Assembly (NCBI GenBank): GCA_033002965.1
Contig: JAURVB010001713.1
Span: 1-64,000 of the forward strand
Length of the DNA stretch: 64,000 bases
Direction: 5' to 3'
From: Piper betle
Taxonomy: Eukaryota > Streptophyta > Magnoliopsida > Piperales > Piperaceae
A program made the position numbers and the translations under genes. Under the pieces are notes generated by a model, which was given only the letters and a program-made list of their open reading frames with translations, did not search any database and was not told the origin of the DNA. Shown piece by piece: positions 11,720-24,772 of the stretch; the first letter of the stretch is position 1; every line of letters begins with the position of its first letter.

Positions 11720-12706
11720 CTTCGCCAGCGCCGCCGCGGCAGCGACGACAAAGGGGGTGGGAAGGGTGCCCAGCCGCGGCGACGGCCGGGGGGGGGTGGG
11801 GTTCGCCAGCGCCGCCGCAGCAGCGACGACAAAGGGGGCGGGAAGGGTGCCCAGCCGCGGCGACGGCCGGGGGGGTGCCGGGGGCGCGGCGGGGTGGTGA
11901 GCAGGGGACGGGGGACGGGGGGCGTCGCGTGGTGGGGTGGCGGGCAGGGGACGAGGGGGGCATCACGTGGCGGGGGACAGGGTGGTTACGGGGCAGTGGC
12001 CCCGACGAGGTAGGGGTGTTGTCGCTCGGCAACGGGGCGGCGGGCCGGCAGGAGAAGAGACAGGGCGGCTAGATCCGCCACCCTGTTATCGCGAGGGTTA
12101 CGTCGCCGCCCCGTCGGTCGGGGGCAGCGACGGGCGGGGCAGGGGGTGTGGCGGCATCGCGTCAGCGGCGGCGACGCCACAAAGTTTTTTTTTATTTTTT
12201 ATCCGGTTGGATTAAATCCAACGGCTGAACACACATTATATATATATATATATATGATCATGTTTGACGTCTATGTGACGACCCTTTGTACTAATGTCCC
12301 ATGCTGATGACAAACACTAATGTCCCATGCTGCAACGTTTATCGAAATTCTGGATGCCATTGACAGGACTGATTAACGCCGGTAGGGAAGGGCGCATCTA
12401 GGTGAGATTCAGAAGAGCTGCGCGCTTGCACGGAGAACACATGTGCTCTGCTCGTGCTTACTGTCATGCGTGAATATATGTTGGATATTACTTGTTAGGA
12501 GATGATGCCTCCAAGCAAAAAAATTGCATTTGTTAGTTCGGGTAGGTTTTCAGATTGGCCAATGAGACAATCTCCTAATTGGTAGCCGTGACTGCTCCGC
12601 CCTCCTTCCCCAACTTCGTCGCCAGCCCCTCATCGCTGTCAGCTTCTTCTCCTTAGTCGCCAACTCTTCTTTCCCCTCCCTTATCTCATCCCCCTCGCCT
12701 TCCTTC
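11720..12706. repeat. Tandem duplication, copy 2
   Basis: This is nearly identical to copy 1 at an offset of 984-987 bases, with only scattered small differences, so the duplication is recent. The junction pairs TTC at the unit start with CTTC at the unit end, consistent with microhomology. The original right flank (CTTCTTCCTCACC) follows only this second copy. Confidence 0.85.
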
Positions 12707-13848
12707 TTCTTCCTCACCTTATACTTAATTACAACTTATAAGTTTAAGCTTGTCCGGTAACATGTACGTAAGATTAAAATAATTAATTACTTGATGATAT
12801 TGTAGTTTTTAGTTTCTCGTGTATGGTGGTCCACAGAACAATGATATGTAGATGTTTTCGCTTAAAGTTTTTTTATTTTAAAAAATGATATTTTGAGGGT
12901 GGTTTCAAAGCATATATGTTCTGAATATTGGCAGTGGTTTATTATTATTCTTTTGTTCCAAAGAAGTTAAAACATGGTTCTAATCCACATAAAGGATAAT
13001 TTTAGGATTTACTTCAATTTGACTTCAAACAAAAATTTGATACAATATAAATGACTTGTTTTATAAATGAAAATTAATTCCAACAAGTGCAACGTTTGGC
13101 TCCTGCATGCCCTTTTAAAAAATTTAATATCTCATTTATAGATCTAGAGATAGTAATGTTGTCATTACAAAAAAAGTTTTTTTTGGTATTAAGCCTTGTT
13201 TTTTCCCACGGTAAAAAAATTGATTTTCATTAAAATATTTATTTATTTTTTAAAATTATTAGGGCTGTTAATTGAGCGAGCCAACTCATGAGTATTTAGT
13301 GTTGGGCTCGACTCGATTCAATTTAAAACTCGACATTTAAATGTTCGAACTTGAACTTCACTCAAATTCGACTCGTCGACTAGAACTCGAATCATACGAG
13401 TTAAGTTTAAGCAAAGTAGTGCTCAACTTGACTTGACTTGACTCGAATTCTACTTAATAATATAATATAATAATATATATAATATCACTTATCTACTCAA
13501 AATATATTTAAAATCGTAGATAAATCTTATTATTAATTATTAATATAAAATTTTAAATATAATTTTACTATAATAAAAGAACAAAAGCTAATTTTAATTA
13601 ACATGAATATGCTACATGTAAAAAATCTCTGCCACAATAATTAAATTATTTATCATGACTTAATTAATTAAAATCGTAAGGTTAACAAATTATGCATAAT
13701 ATGATTTATATAAGAGGCAGACCATAAAAAAGATGTATAAGATAACTAAAAGATTTACTGTTTATTATTAAAATAAAAATGCATATATAAAAATATTATA
13801 CCTATAATTGGGTTCCTACATAATCCAACGTCAATCAATAAGCCTATG
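12707..13848. other. AT-rich intergenic with a partial hAT-like repeat
   Basis: From 13260 the sequence TAGGGCTGTTAATTGAGCGA resembles the inverted-repeat end seen at 33266 (minus strand), followed by the CTCGACTCGA-rich body of that repeat class. I could not find its other end before the LTR fragment at 13849. The remainder is plain AT-rich DNA. Confidence 0.5.
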
Positions 13849-14945
13849 TGTAAAACTCGTAATTCGAGTTCAAATTTTACATTAACAAATAAGTCAATTC
13901 ACCTATCCGTTCGAGTTGAGTCGGTCTTATGAATTATATGCTAAGCCAAAGCTAGTGGTAAGTAATGAGCGATGTGGGTCAAATATACTTAAGTATATAA
14001 TAATAATGTAAAAAAAGATGAGAAATAAGTTATGACAATATATAAAAATATGTAATAAATTTTTTATGTATCTGATAATAAAATTATTTTTAGGCCGAAT
14101 AACATATATATTATATGACTATTTAAATAAATTATTAATTATATAATATATCATTGGTATTATAATGGATATTATATTTTTATAAAAATTTTTATTTTAT
14201 TTTTAAAATTTTTTTAAAATTTATTACGAGTTAATTTTTTTAACCTTAATCCGAGTAGACTCGAACCGACTTTTATTTACGCCGCCGACCGATTTCAGCC
14301 CCCACGCTTCTCGTTCACCCAAAGTCCTCGACGCCGCCCTCCGTCGCCAACGCCGCCTTTGGCCGCCGCATCACCGCCGATCGACGCTGCCGGTCACCGC
14401 CAGAGCATCGCCAACCATTCCCCCGCCGTCCGGTCGTCGCCCGATCTCCACGACGCGACGAAGCCGCTGCGACCGCGCCGCGCTCCCGTCGCCGATCCCG
14501 CCACCGGCGTGGGTCGCCGCCTCGACGACGCCGACCGTCCGGCGAGCTTCCCCGACCGGATCCGAGCTCAGCTCCGCCCATCCCGGCCTGATTTCGTCAC
14601 CCCACCACCGACCGCCCCTGTTTTGCCCGGCAAGCCGCCGACCTTGTCGACGTCGTAGACGCGTTGGGCTTGCCGAGCTGGTGCCAATCGTACCCCATAC
14701 CACCGTTAGCAGCCGCCTGCAATAGTCGCTCAAAAACCGCTGTTGAACCCTGCACAAACCGGATTCGCCGGATCTTCTGCCGAGGTCATCTAGTCAAGCG
14801 AGATTAAATTTTGGGTCTGGGCACAGCTGAGCCTCCAATTCGAGCTCGAGACGCCTGAAGAAACCCTAGCCGTCACTGCAAGGTGTAATTACCTCTCTGA
14901 TTTAATTATTTAAAATTAATAATTATTAGTATAATATGTTAGGAT
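13849..14945 (+). mobile_element. 5' fragment of family-L LTR upstream of NAD synthetase
   Basis: It starts TGTAAAAC like the copies at 54549 and 2246(-), and keeps the same order: AT-rich block with ATGAGCGATG, a GC-rich CCG/CCA-repeat block (14280-14880), and then the donor-like TGCAAG|GTGTAATT at 14883. Similarity fades after about 14945, so the 3' half including the family's TATA-like region is absent. Open frames of 88-128 codons in the GC block are compositional. Confidence 0.7.
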
Positions 14946-15417
14946 TGATTGTTTGATGTTTGTATGATTTGAGTTATATTTAATAAATGTTAATTATTTA
15001 ATTAAGTAAATTAAATCTGTGCATGCTATTTGACTATAACGTAATTTAGAAAAATATAATACAATTGATGTGAATAGGATGAGCTAGGGATATTTTTATT
15101 GTGATGAGGATTGTTGATTGTTTGATGGGTGATGAGTGTATTATAAGTATGATAGAAATAGACTATTTTGATGAGGAATCACGTAAATGCAGGTATTTTA
15201 TATCTTATAAGAAAAACTGTTGCTGGCTAGCTTTGGTGGACGTAAATTTGGAGTAACGTGATTGTTTATATCTGATGGAAGAAAGATGATCTTTTGGACC
15301 TTTGCTTTGCCGTCAATTAATCTCCATATTTGCGAATTTTTCCATTTGGGCGAGTTTTCATTTTTATGTTATCCAATTGTTAATATTGGTTTGTGTGTGG
15401 TAGGTGGTGAAGCAGAC

Positions 15418-18400
15418 ATGCGGCTGATTAGTATTGCTACCTGTAATTTAAATCAATGGGCAATGGATTTTGATACTAATTTGAGGAACATCAAGTCCTC
15501 CATATCCTCTGCCAAACAAGCTGGGGCTTCCGTTAGACTTGGGCCTGAACTGGAGATTACCGGTTATGGATGTGAAGACCACTTTTTGGAGCTTGACACC
15601 GTTAACCATGCGTGAGTTGTTACCTTGCCTTTTTACTCTGCCAATTTTATGTTGGTAGTTCAAATTGTGTTCCTGTATATGGCATTTGACTAGTTGACAT
15701 TATTGTCTTTATTTTCTAGCTACCCTGGTTTGGTATCTTTGCTTATTTTCCTTGGAAACTATCTTATTTTTTAGCTCAATAATAATGTGAACGTCTGTGC
15801 TATGATTGAAACTGGTTGGATTTCGGAATGCTTATCAATAACTGTTTCATGATTTGCAAATATTAACGGCACATGTGTATTTTTTTCATCTAAAACCAGC
15901 CTAAGGTTCTTGAAATTTACATTATTGTTAAAGTACTCCTTCTAGATTGCATTCAACTCTGGCTGATGTTCCATTGTGGAATTTCTTTATTAGTTGAAAT
16001 TGGTTGATTTTGAAGTGCTGGTTTCTATCTCATGGTCCACTGACCTCGAAATCTTCAATAGTATTTCTTATTTAACAAAAGTGGATTTACTCGAATTTGC
16101 AGATGGGAATGCTTGAAGGACCTGTTGTCGGGTGATTGGACAGATGACATACTATGTAGCATAGGTATGCCAGTCATTCTGAGAAGTGTTCGCTACAACT
16201 GCCAGGTTTTCTGCCTGAACAGGAAGATACTTATGATAAGGCCAAAGATGAACCTGGCAAATGATGGAAATTATAGAGAACTACGTTGGTTCTCTGCTTG
16301 GAAGCATAAAGATCAGCTCGTGGATTTCCTACTACCTGCTGACATTTCTAATGCTCTTTCACAGACTGTGGTGCCTTTTGGTTATGCCTATCTTCAATTT
16401 CTGGACACGTTAGTATTATTCTTTTTTTCATTTTAAATTATGTTTGATTGTTTTTGTCTCTGATTACATTATCTTTTTTTGGCAAATCTTACAGTGCTGT
16501 AGCTGCGGAAATTTGTGAAGAATTATTCACTCCTAGTGCACCCCACACTGAGCTTGCGTTGAATGGGGTTGAAGTTTTCTTGAATGCGAGTGGGAGCCAT
16601 CACCAATTGAGGAAGCTTGACCTTCGTGTTGGTGTTATCAAAAGTGCCACTCGCATATGTGGTGGTGTTTATATGTACAGTAACCATCAGGGATGTGATG
16701 GAGGCCGTCTGTATTATGGTATCAGTTGTTCATTATTTTCTGCTTCATCTATTGTCTTGTTTCTGCAAATTTGGTTCAAGCACTAAACTTCACTCATTTT
16801 TGTACTTGATATCCACTATTAAGATCCTGATTCCCACTTGGATAGATGGATGCTGCTGTATTGCTGTGAATGGAGATATGGTTGCACAAGGATCTCAATT
16901 CTCCTTAAAAGATGTTGAGGTTTTGACAGCACAAGTAGACCTTGATGCTGTAAGCTTATTTTGATGCATTTTAAGGATTTAACTGTTTCTTAACTAACTT
17001 CTGTTGAGCAGGAGTTTTAAATTGCATGCCTTAAGTTCTTGTTAAGTGAAACTTAATGCAGGTCACAAGTTATAGAGGATCTGTTAGCAGTTTTGGTGAG
17101 CAAGCAAGTGCAAATCCAAATGTCTCATCAATAACAGTGTCTTTTAAGCTTTGTCAATCTTTCACTCTTCAGCCTATACCCTCCAGTCCAATTAAGGTCA
17201 GCTTATGAACGTAACTGTGCTTCAAACAAATTTCCAAATTAAGCGTGGTGGCAAAAGGCCTTAAATATGAACATAGCGTTCTTCGTTAGTCTGATTTTTA
17301 GTTAGCATATTTATTTGGATCATCTTCCAAAATTTATTTAAGTGCATATTTTGGGTCGAAAACTTTGTAATGGTTGCAATTTTCAATTCGCTAATGGCTA
17401 TAGGGTATAATTTTTATGTTTTTTGTTGGTAATATTTTTTTATTCATTTAAAAAAAGGTCAGGTATCATTCACCTGAAGAGGAGATAGCTTATGGGCCTA
17501 GTTGTTGGCTTTGGGATTATTTGCGCAGAAGTGGAGCTTCTGGATTTCTGCTTCCGTTGTCTGGTGGAGCGGATAGTTCAGCAGTTGCAGCTATTGTTGG
17601 TTGCATGTGCCAGCTTGTTGTAGAAGGTGAGGTTGATTGCATGAACCCATTTTTTGCCCTTTACGTTTGTCTTAAGGTAAATTTAATAACATCTTCTTAT
17701 AGACACAAATATGGTTAAACAAATAGATGGGCAAACTGGTATGAGACATGAGTAGCTATTAATGGGGGGCAATATGTATGCCATAAAACAGTATTTTAAT
17801 TATGAAGTGCCTTTCGATGGTTTCTTATGCTGATCTTTGTGCAGAGATTAAGAGTGGTGATGAACAAGTCAAAGATGATGCAGTGCGCATTGGATGTTAC
17901 AATAATGGGGAATTTCCCACTGATAGTAAGGAGTTTGCCAAGCGTATATTTTACACCGTCTATATGGGCTCAGAAAATAGGTAAACACTTAATGAACGTT
18001 GAGGATGTTGAGGGGCGGGGGAATCACCTAAGAATGGTCATTTCTTAGGTGATTGCATATTGAGTTCTGTAATAAAAACTTTTGTTGGCTTATTATCCCT
18101 TAAAATTGCTTTTTATTTTTGTCTGGATTTTGTTTAATCCTTTTGTATGCATGAGCAATAATTTTGAAGTCATGAGGAATCTATGGATGATGCACATTTT
18201 TTCTATCCATGGCCTAGTTGCATTAGGTGATTTTTTATCTTATTACCTGCTATTCCCGTCTTATTTCTTCTTAAATCAATTTGGCTGTTCCTTATCACAA
18301 TTATAATTTATTTTATCATCATTCACATCTCTCAAATAATTGGGATCAGGGACACAGATTTTATTTCCCAATCTGTTTAATAATGCAACGGCTCTATGCT

Positions 18401-20525
18401 TAAATTTAAAGATTCATGTCACTTTGACCTTCTTTTTCTCATCAAATTGAAACAATTAGATAACTATGTTTCTTTACAGTTCCATGACATGTATATTTGG
18501 GTACTCGTTGATCGCCTATACCCCCCCCTTTTTGTTCTTGCATTAATATGTTCTCTTTAATTAATTCTGGAAGTTTCAACTTGTTGTGTCTTAATTTTTT
18601 GATGTCTCACAGTTCAGAGACCACGACAAAACGAGCAAAAGTGCTGTCAGATGAGATTGGATCTTGGCATCTTGATGTTTGTATAGATGGAGTGATATCT
18701 GCTTTGCTTTCTGTCTTTCAGAAATTAACTGGGAAGTCTCCACGGTATAAGGTAGTTTTCCTAGGGCAATAATATAAGTTCTTGGTCAAAAACTAACTTC
18801 TAAAATGCCTTTTAAAGGTTGATGGTGGTTCAAACGCTGAAAACCTTGGATTACAAAATATTCAAGCTCGAATTAGGATGGTCTTGGCATTCATGTTGGC
18901 GTCTTTATTGCCTTGGGTTCACAATAAATCTGGATTTTACCTTGTATTGGGTGGCTCTAATGTTGATGAAGGGTTGCGTGGTTACTTGACAAAGGTAAAT
19001 TTCAATTTTTGTTGAAACATCATTTAGAGTTGCAATGGGAATTTCAATTTTTACTATCATATTGTTTTGCTTAAAAACATGAGTACGAAGAGATGAGTGT
19101 GCAAAACTCATAATGAGGCAACTCAAAGCTTATTATTTGAAGCATGTTATTAGATTGGTCCCCTTGAAACGGAGAAAACCAATATTTTAGGTGATTACAA
19201 AGCCTAAATCAAGTTGTGGCATATTGATTTTGATTTCAACCTAAGCAAGTTGCCAAACTATAGCTACAAAATTGAAATAAATGAGCTCTAATTGAGTGGT
19301 TGAGCTCCCTTCTCATAGTTGTCTGATCTTTGTGTTCAATTAATATATGTAATCTTTTTCTGCAAAAAATTTAGTATGTAGCAGGGATTCTGGCGTTCAC
19401 AACTTTTAAAATTACAAGCCATTATTCAAACGTGTATATTATAGATGGTCTGATGATTATATTCAATTTATCGATATAATTCTTCTTCTTCCCAAATGTT
19501 TGTGTTAGTACTGTAGGACATAGTCTACATTATTAGAAATCAGGTATATGATATGAGAATAGTGAGCTCCCGCCCTACTGCATCAAGCTTATACTGTCGG
19601 GGTTCTCTTTTAACAGTATGATTGCAGCTCTGCGGACATCAACCCAATTGGAAGTATAAGCAAGCAGGATATTCGGTCATTTCTTTATTGGGCTGCGTCC
19701 CATTTAAATTATTCCTCTTTGGTTGATGTTGTAGAAGCGCCTCCAACTGCTGAACTAGAACCCATACGCTCTAATTATAACCAGGTAATACAGTTATCTG
19801 TTTCGTACATGTTGGTATGACCTGTAGCATCACTGTACTCATTCCTTCATAAAACAATTTCTTTCATTTTATTTAGTTGGATGAAGTGGACATGGGCATG
19901 ACATACGACGAGTTATCAGTTTATGGAAGATTGCGCAAGATAGTTCGATGTGGGCCTGTGTCAATGTTTCAGGTTAGTTTTATACTTCCCCTTTTAATTT
20001 ATTTTTTAGCACTGTAGAGTGATCGATCATTTTCTGATTAAAAGGTTGAATTCAGTTTATTGTCATTTTTGCAGAATCTTTGCCATAAATGGTGTGTTAG
20101 TTTAACACCTGGAGAGGTGGCCGCTAAAGTGAAACACTTTTTTAAGTATTATTCAATCAACCGACATAAGATGACGGTCTTGACTCCCTCCTATCATGCT
20201 GAGGTATTTTTCTCCATCATTAACTGATACAGAGAAATATCTTTCCATTCTTTTGGAACTCGCTTTGGCTCAGGGAAACATCACTTGCATGTACCTTTTG
20301 CAGAGCTATTCTCCTGAGGATAACAGGTTTGATCTTCGCCAGTTCTTGTATAATACGAGATGGCCATATCAGTTCCGAAAGATTGATGAGCTTGTGGCAA
20401 ATGTTGAAAAAGATGTAGTTACACCACAGCTCAACACGCAACAAACGGCAGAATTATCCTCAGAAAATGGAAGTGGAATGGGAGTTGTTGCTGCTGGATC
20501 TGGTAATCCTAAAGCTGGCTTCTAA
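15418..20525 (+). CDS. NADS: Glutamine-dependent NAD+ synthetase, 13 coding exons
   Basis: The enzyme makes NAD+ from nicotinic acid adenine dinucleotide, ATP and glutamine, the last step of NAD biosynthesis in the cytosol. Exons: 15418-15611, 16103-16408, 16495-16718, 16846-16949, 17062-17196, 17458-17626, 17845-17980, 18613-18751, 18818-18994, 19617-19784, 19877-19972, 20075-20203, 20304-20525; total 2199 nt, 732 residues, the usual length for plant NADS. The N-terminal nitrilase-type amidase domain shows [15 protein letters not shown] (catalytic Glu region), [10 protein letters not shown] (catalytic Lys region) and ICEELFTP (nucleophile Cys). The C-terminal synthetase domain has the ATP-binding [10 protein letters not shown] loop, then [15 protein letters not shown]. 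All junctions are GT-AG and the frame is uninterrupted. A splice acceptor (TGTGGTAG, 15403) lies 14 nt before the ATG, so an untranslated 5' exon must lie upstream. Confidence 0.95.
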
Positions 20526-21587
20526 GGCAACTGATGAGCAATTTTTAGCAAATTTGAACCAATGTTCACTGAATAAATGCTTAATTTATTTGTCAAATCT
20601 AATTTGATCATCTTATCATGCTAATGGATGCTGTCTGGGAGTTCTCCCCGTTTATGTCCTAGACATTGACTTTTTATTGCAGCTATTCGTAAAACATTAT
20701 TTAACCAAGTGTAAACTTGTAATAACATGCATAGGCAGCTAATTGTGCCTATTGTGCAACCTTTTTTAGAGGTCTTTTTCCCCCGAGCATAGCTTTTTTG
20801 AAAGCTACACCATAGTTGTGGCATGCATCTTGCAAACTGTGTGGGTTTTTGGTGTGGTTTGGCACCTGTGTTATGCTGACAGCTGGTGCACGTTTTGCTT
20901 ACTAGTAAAGCTGGTTGCTTGCCTTCTAAAACATTGATGCTTCAGCTCTCTCTTTTCTTGTTCTTTCCCCCAATTTCCTCTCCAAAACGCTTGGGTGTCG
21001 GAACGTCCTCAAGTGAACTTCATCAAACGCTTCGATTAAACCATTCAATACTGGCAGGGATCAATTTGCAGATTGCTCCAGTACATGTAAATCCGATTAC
21101 GAAGAAAAAGCTGATGACATGCCATGAGCAAGTAGAGGACCGTGCAAACATAGACCTTTCGTAGAAAAGTCGGCAAGGATAACAAGCATTCCTTGATATA
21201 AGCATTAAGATCCCACATAATCGACATTCAGAGACTTTGGTTTCATCTCTCATTGTTATGAGAAAACGTGCAAGGCATTTAAATAGGACTCTTAGAATGT
21301 TCGGATCGCTAATCTTTTAATTTTAGTCTTTCCAACAAAATAAATTAACGGAAGTGACTATTCATATGAATCCAACACTATTTACGACAACATCAAAATT
21401 AACCTTGAAGCTGTAAATTCGTAATCACAAGGACAAAGAAAATGTGATTTCCGCCATTGACATCGACTTACACTTTCAAGATACAAGTAAGCAAAATTCG
21501 GGCTTCATCTCCAATCAATCAAGTTTAGAGGGGGATCCTAAACACACGGACAGCTTCATTTCCATTCATCCCCGAGAAATCTGAATT
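20526..21587. other. Convergent 3' ends of NADS and the PAN-like gene
   Basis: About 1.06 kb separates the two stop codons of the convergent genes. It should hold both 3' UTRs. Small open frames (20886-21164 plus, 21023-21253 minus) lack known motifs. Confidence 0.5.
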
Positions 21588-24500
21588 TCATACAAGAACC
21601 ACACCAGATATCCACGGTACAACTAGAGGGGCTGTAGGGTGTGAACTTCTGTACGAGTCAGAATACTTATCTTTAAAATTCAACCGTGGTTTCTCAGCCT
21701 GCAAAAGTACATGCCGAAGTTAGAGCAAGACAAGGTGAGTCGAACAGAGCAATACTTCAAATAAATTATATACTTGTTTTAGCCAGCATTCTCCATTCTT
21801 GTGTTCGTATTTATCTGGTGAATAGCATCCGCTTTCAGATGGACAATAAACCCATATGTTACATTTCATTTCACCAGGTTTCACACGCTTGGCCTGATCT
21901 AAGCAAGCTTGGCAGCAGTCTGCAGCACTATCTTTGTGATGGGTCAGACCCCATCTAACAGCACCTCCATCATAATCAGTGTGGATCTCCGCACGGCATT
22001 CTGCAGGAATTGGTGGACCAGGAATAATGTCTTCTTCCTCTGGCAACATGAACTTTAAATGTAATTAAGCAAAAGACAGCTTGATATGAATGAGTTAAAT
22101 AATCATTATCACAAAACCCCTTTTTTTAAAAATCAGTCAAACTAGCAACAAGAAGACACCGAAGTCTAAAACTCAAAGAAGAAAAATACAACCATACGAA
22201 AATAGGAAGGCAACTATCAAGAACCCTGATTACCCCTTCCACACTTCTTATGACAACAAAATTCAATAATAGCCAGTCACGTTTGAACAAATGATAATGG
22301 TAATATGGCATACATGAAAGTAACTATAACATAGATTTTAAAGTCCGAAGCCTTTTATAACATCTATTATCCTCATCAAGCTGTTGGATCTGATCAGCCC
22401 TTTCAACAATGAAGTGTACAAAACCCATGGAAGCAGCCAATAACATCCATAATAAAGGAACTTTGCTAATATATTTGAAAAAGTGCTTCTTATCTATAAA
22501 CAAAAATAATTTCCACAAAGTAGCAAACAATCATCCCACAAAATTTTTTTGACATACTTAATAACCCAAGTGATACAATCAAAGATATTACCTCTTTTAT
22601 TGAAAGAGGGCAAGTGATCCAATCGACCATGCATCAAATGGTCAGTTGAGGTTTTCTAGAAGTTATTTTAAAAGAAAAAATCACAAGGGGAACAGGATAT
22701 AAACACAAATTACCAATGACTTCATTTGCAGGCTTGCTATCACTTTCTTTGTGAGTTATTTCTGGTGGTAGCCAAAGGCCAATATGCTGCATTAGAAGAA
22801 TCCAATCAGACTCCAAAATTCCTGCCAACATACCTGAAAAGAAAGATTTACGTAATACATGAATGAGCTTAAGCTTGAACGCAATATTCTAAGAAATGAA
22901 TACCAGATGTATCTGAGAAACCAAACCAACTCCATTATCTATTTTCAATATATAAAAAAATATCATGAAAAAATATCTACTGTATAAAAGGCAGCATACT
23001 CGCTTCTTTGGCAGCCATAGATGAGTTTGATGTCAAATTCTCATGTGTCCACCTTCTTAGCTCTTGTAGTTTATGCTTACGCCATATATCAACACATGCT
23101 GACCAACATAACAGAGTAAACATGTAAAAGGAAAAAAAATGCAACCAGTAGATTAAGTGGAAAAAAGTATGTTGGTTTAATGCAGTTTTATTACATACAA
23201 TTTTTTTTCTTATTTACCTTCTCGCACAGATTTTCTTTTAGAACACTTTATAGAAAAACCATCATCACGTTATCTAAAAACCACTCTAATTTTACAAATA
23301 GCCAGGCGAATAAAATTAAAAACAAGAATACTAACTATTTTGTAGTGATGAGGACAAAGGAAATTCAGAAATTATTGAGACAATTTACTTTGCCATTGTA
23401 GTCAAATCCATGATCTAACTGACATGTCAAAGTAAGAACCATAATAAACAAGAAGATGTTAATGCTGGTGTTATCTGGCCCATAAACTCCATAAAACAGT
23501 TGAATTAAATTTTCTTGTCATCGCAATGGAAGAGAATGAGAGGAGGATAGAGAAAGGATGTCGATGAACACTTCCAGTTCTCTCTGAACTAAAAATAAAT
23601 TAGCACACCCTACTGACAAATGACAACTCCGTCCTTTATCAATGATACAATTTAAACTAAAATAAAATCTGATCATCGCCTTAAATCTACCAAATCAGAT
23701 TAAACAAAAAAAATAACAATTACAAATGGAAATGTGCTTAACATAGTAAAGAATTAGCATACAAACCTCTTTGAGCACTCACGTTAGCATTGGGTTGCAG
23801 CTGTTTCAATTGCTCTAGAACTTCATTGATTATACTCCGCTTAACTGCTGAAGACAGTTCCAGCACTCGCTTTCCTGCTGAAAATTCATTCTCCATTTCC
23901 TTTACCTATTGAAATAGGATTAAACATATGAATCATAAGGTCCGAATGCACTTAAATCACGAACATTGCTTCATCACTAAACTCCGCATGGATAGATCAA
24001 ACCATACCAGCTTAACAAGCTCAACTGGCTCTGCAGCCTGTCGAATTTGCATTGACTCGTTCATTTTCCTTATCTGCTCATCAGTGTACTTACCCGCTGT
24101 AAAATGAAAAAATAAAATAAAATAAAAGAGTAAGCATTTCTGCCAGCACGAACAAAAATTGATCTAATCCAAACGCAAATGGAACGAAAAGCAACAAGAG
24201 GTGCTTCTAAATTTGTTCATGCCAATAGTTATCCTCACCAACATCTCATGCCCAGCATCAGTAATCCACTATGTAGAGAACAAAGAGAAAAAGCCAATGT
24301 TGTGCCATCTAGATAGCGAACAACACAATGGAAGCCAGAAAAAACTAAAATTCCACAAAGATCTACCAACCAAAAAAAAACCATATAACTGAATAGTCAA
24401 AACAAATGCTTAACGAAATGCGAGCTTGATAACTCATAACACCACTATCATATGAATTGCAGAGCAAATAACCATCCTGATATAATTATGAGCGAATTGA

Positions 24501-24772
24501 CGACTACAAGTCTCCAAGGGAGAAACGGTTCTTCATATGCCACAAAAAGGACAAACCCATCACGAAGCTCAAGAAAGCCACGGAAAGCTCAAACTTTTAC
24601 GACTCCACTCACCGCCAAACGGCATGGACGGTGCGCCGCCGGCGCCGGAGAAGACGTAGAAGAAGACGGAGAGGGAGTGGAGGACGTAAAGCGCGACGAC
24701 GAGGTTGATGGAGCAGACGACAATGGCGGCCTTCTTCAACGAGATGCCCTTGCTAACGCCCAGACTGGCCAT
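21588..24772 (-). CDS. Single-pass membrane protein with Cys-rich PAN/Apple-like C-terminal domain
   Basis: Seven exons read on the minus strand: 24613-24772, 24008-24096, 23767-23905, 23000-23098, 22714-22833, 21774-22039, 21588-21698; 984 nt, 327 residues, intact with GT-AG junctions. Residues about 15-43 (KKAAIVVCSINLVVALYVLH and on) form one membrane segment, so a signal-anchor topology is likely. The middle part is charged and helical (KYTDEQIRKMNES, then VKEMENEFSAGKRVLELSS). The C-terminal part is Cys-rich: AECRAEIHTDYDGGAVRWG, DCCQACLDQ, MKCNIWVYC, GCYSPDKYE, GECWLKQ, which resembles PAN/Apple disulfide domains with the C..C...C-W-C pattern. The family is a conserved plant protein of unknown role, as far as I can tell. 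An extracytoplasmic binding role is inference only. Confidence 0.85.

Noticed and set aside
14315..14757. Possible protein gene in the GC-rich DNA before NADS
   Set aside because: The segment matches GC-rich blocks of two other family-L copies, and its frames are not conserved between copies.
20886..21253. Open frames between NADS and the PAN-like gene
   Set aside because: No motif; the position fits 3' UTR sequence of two convergent genes.
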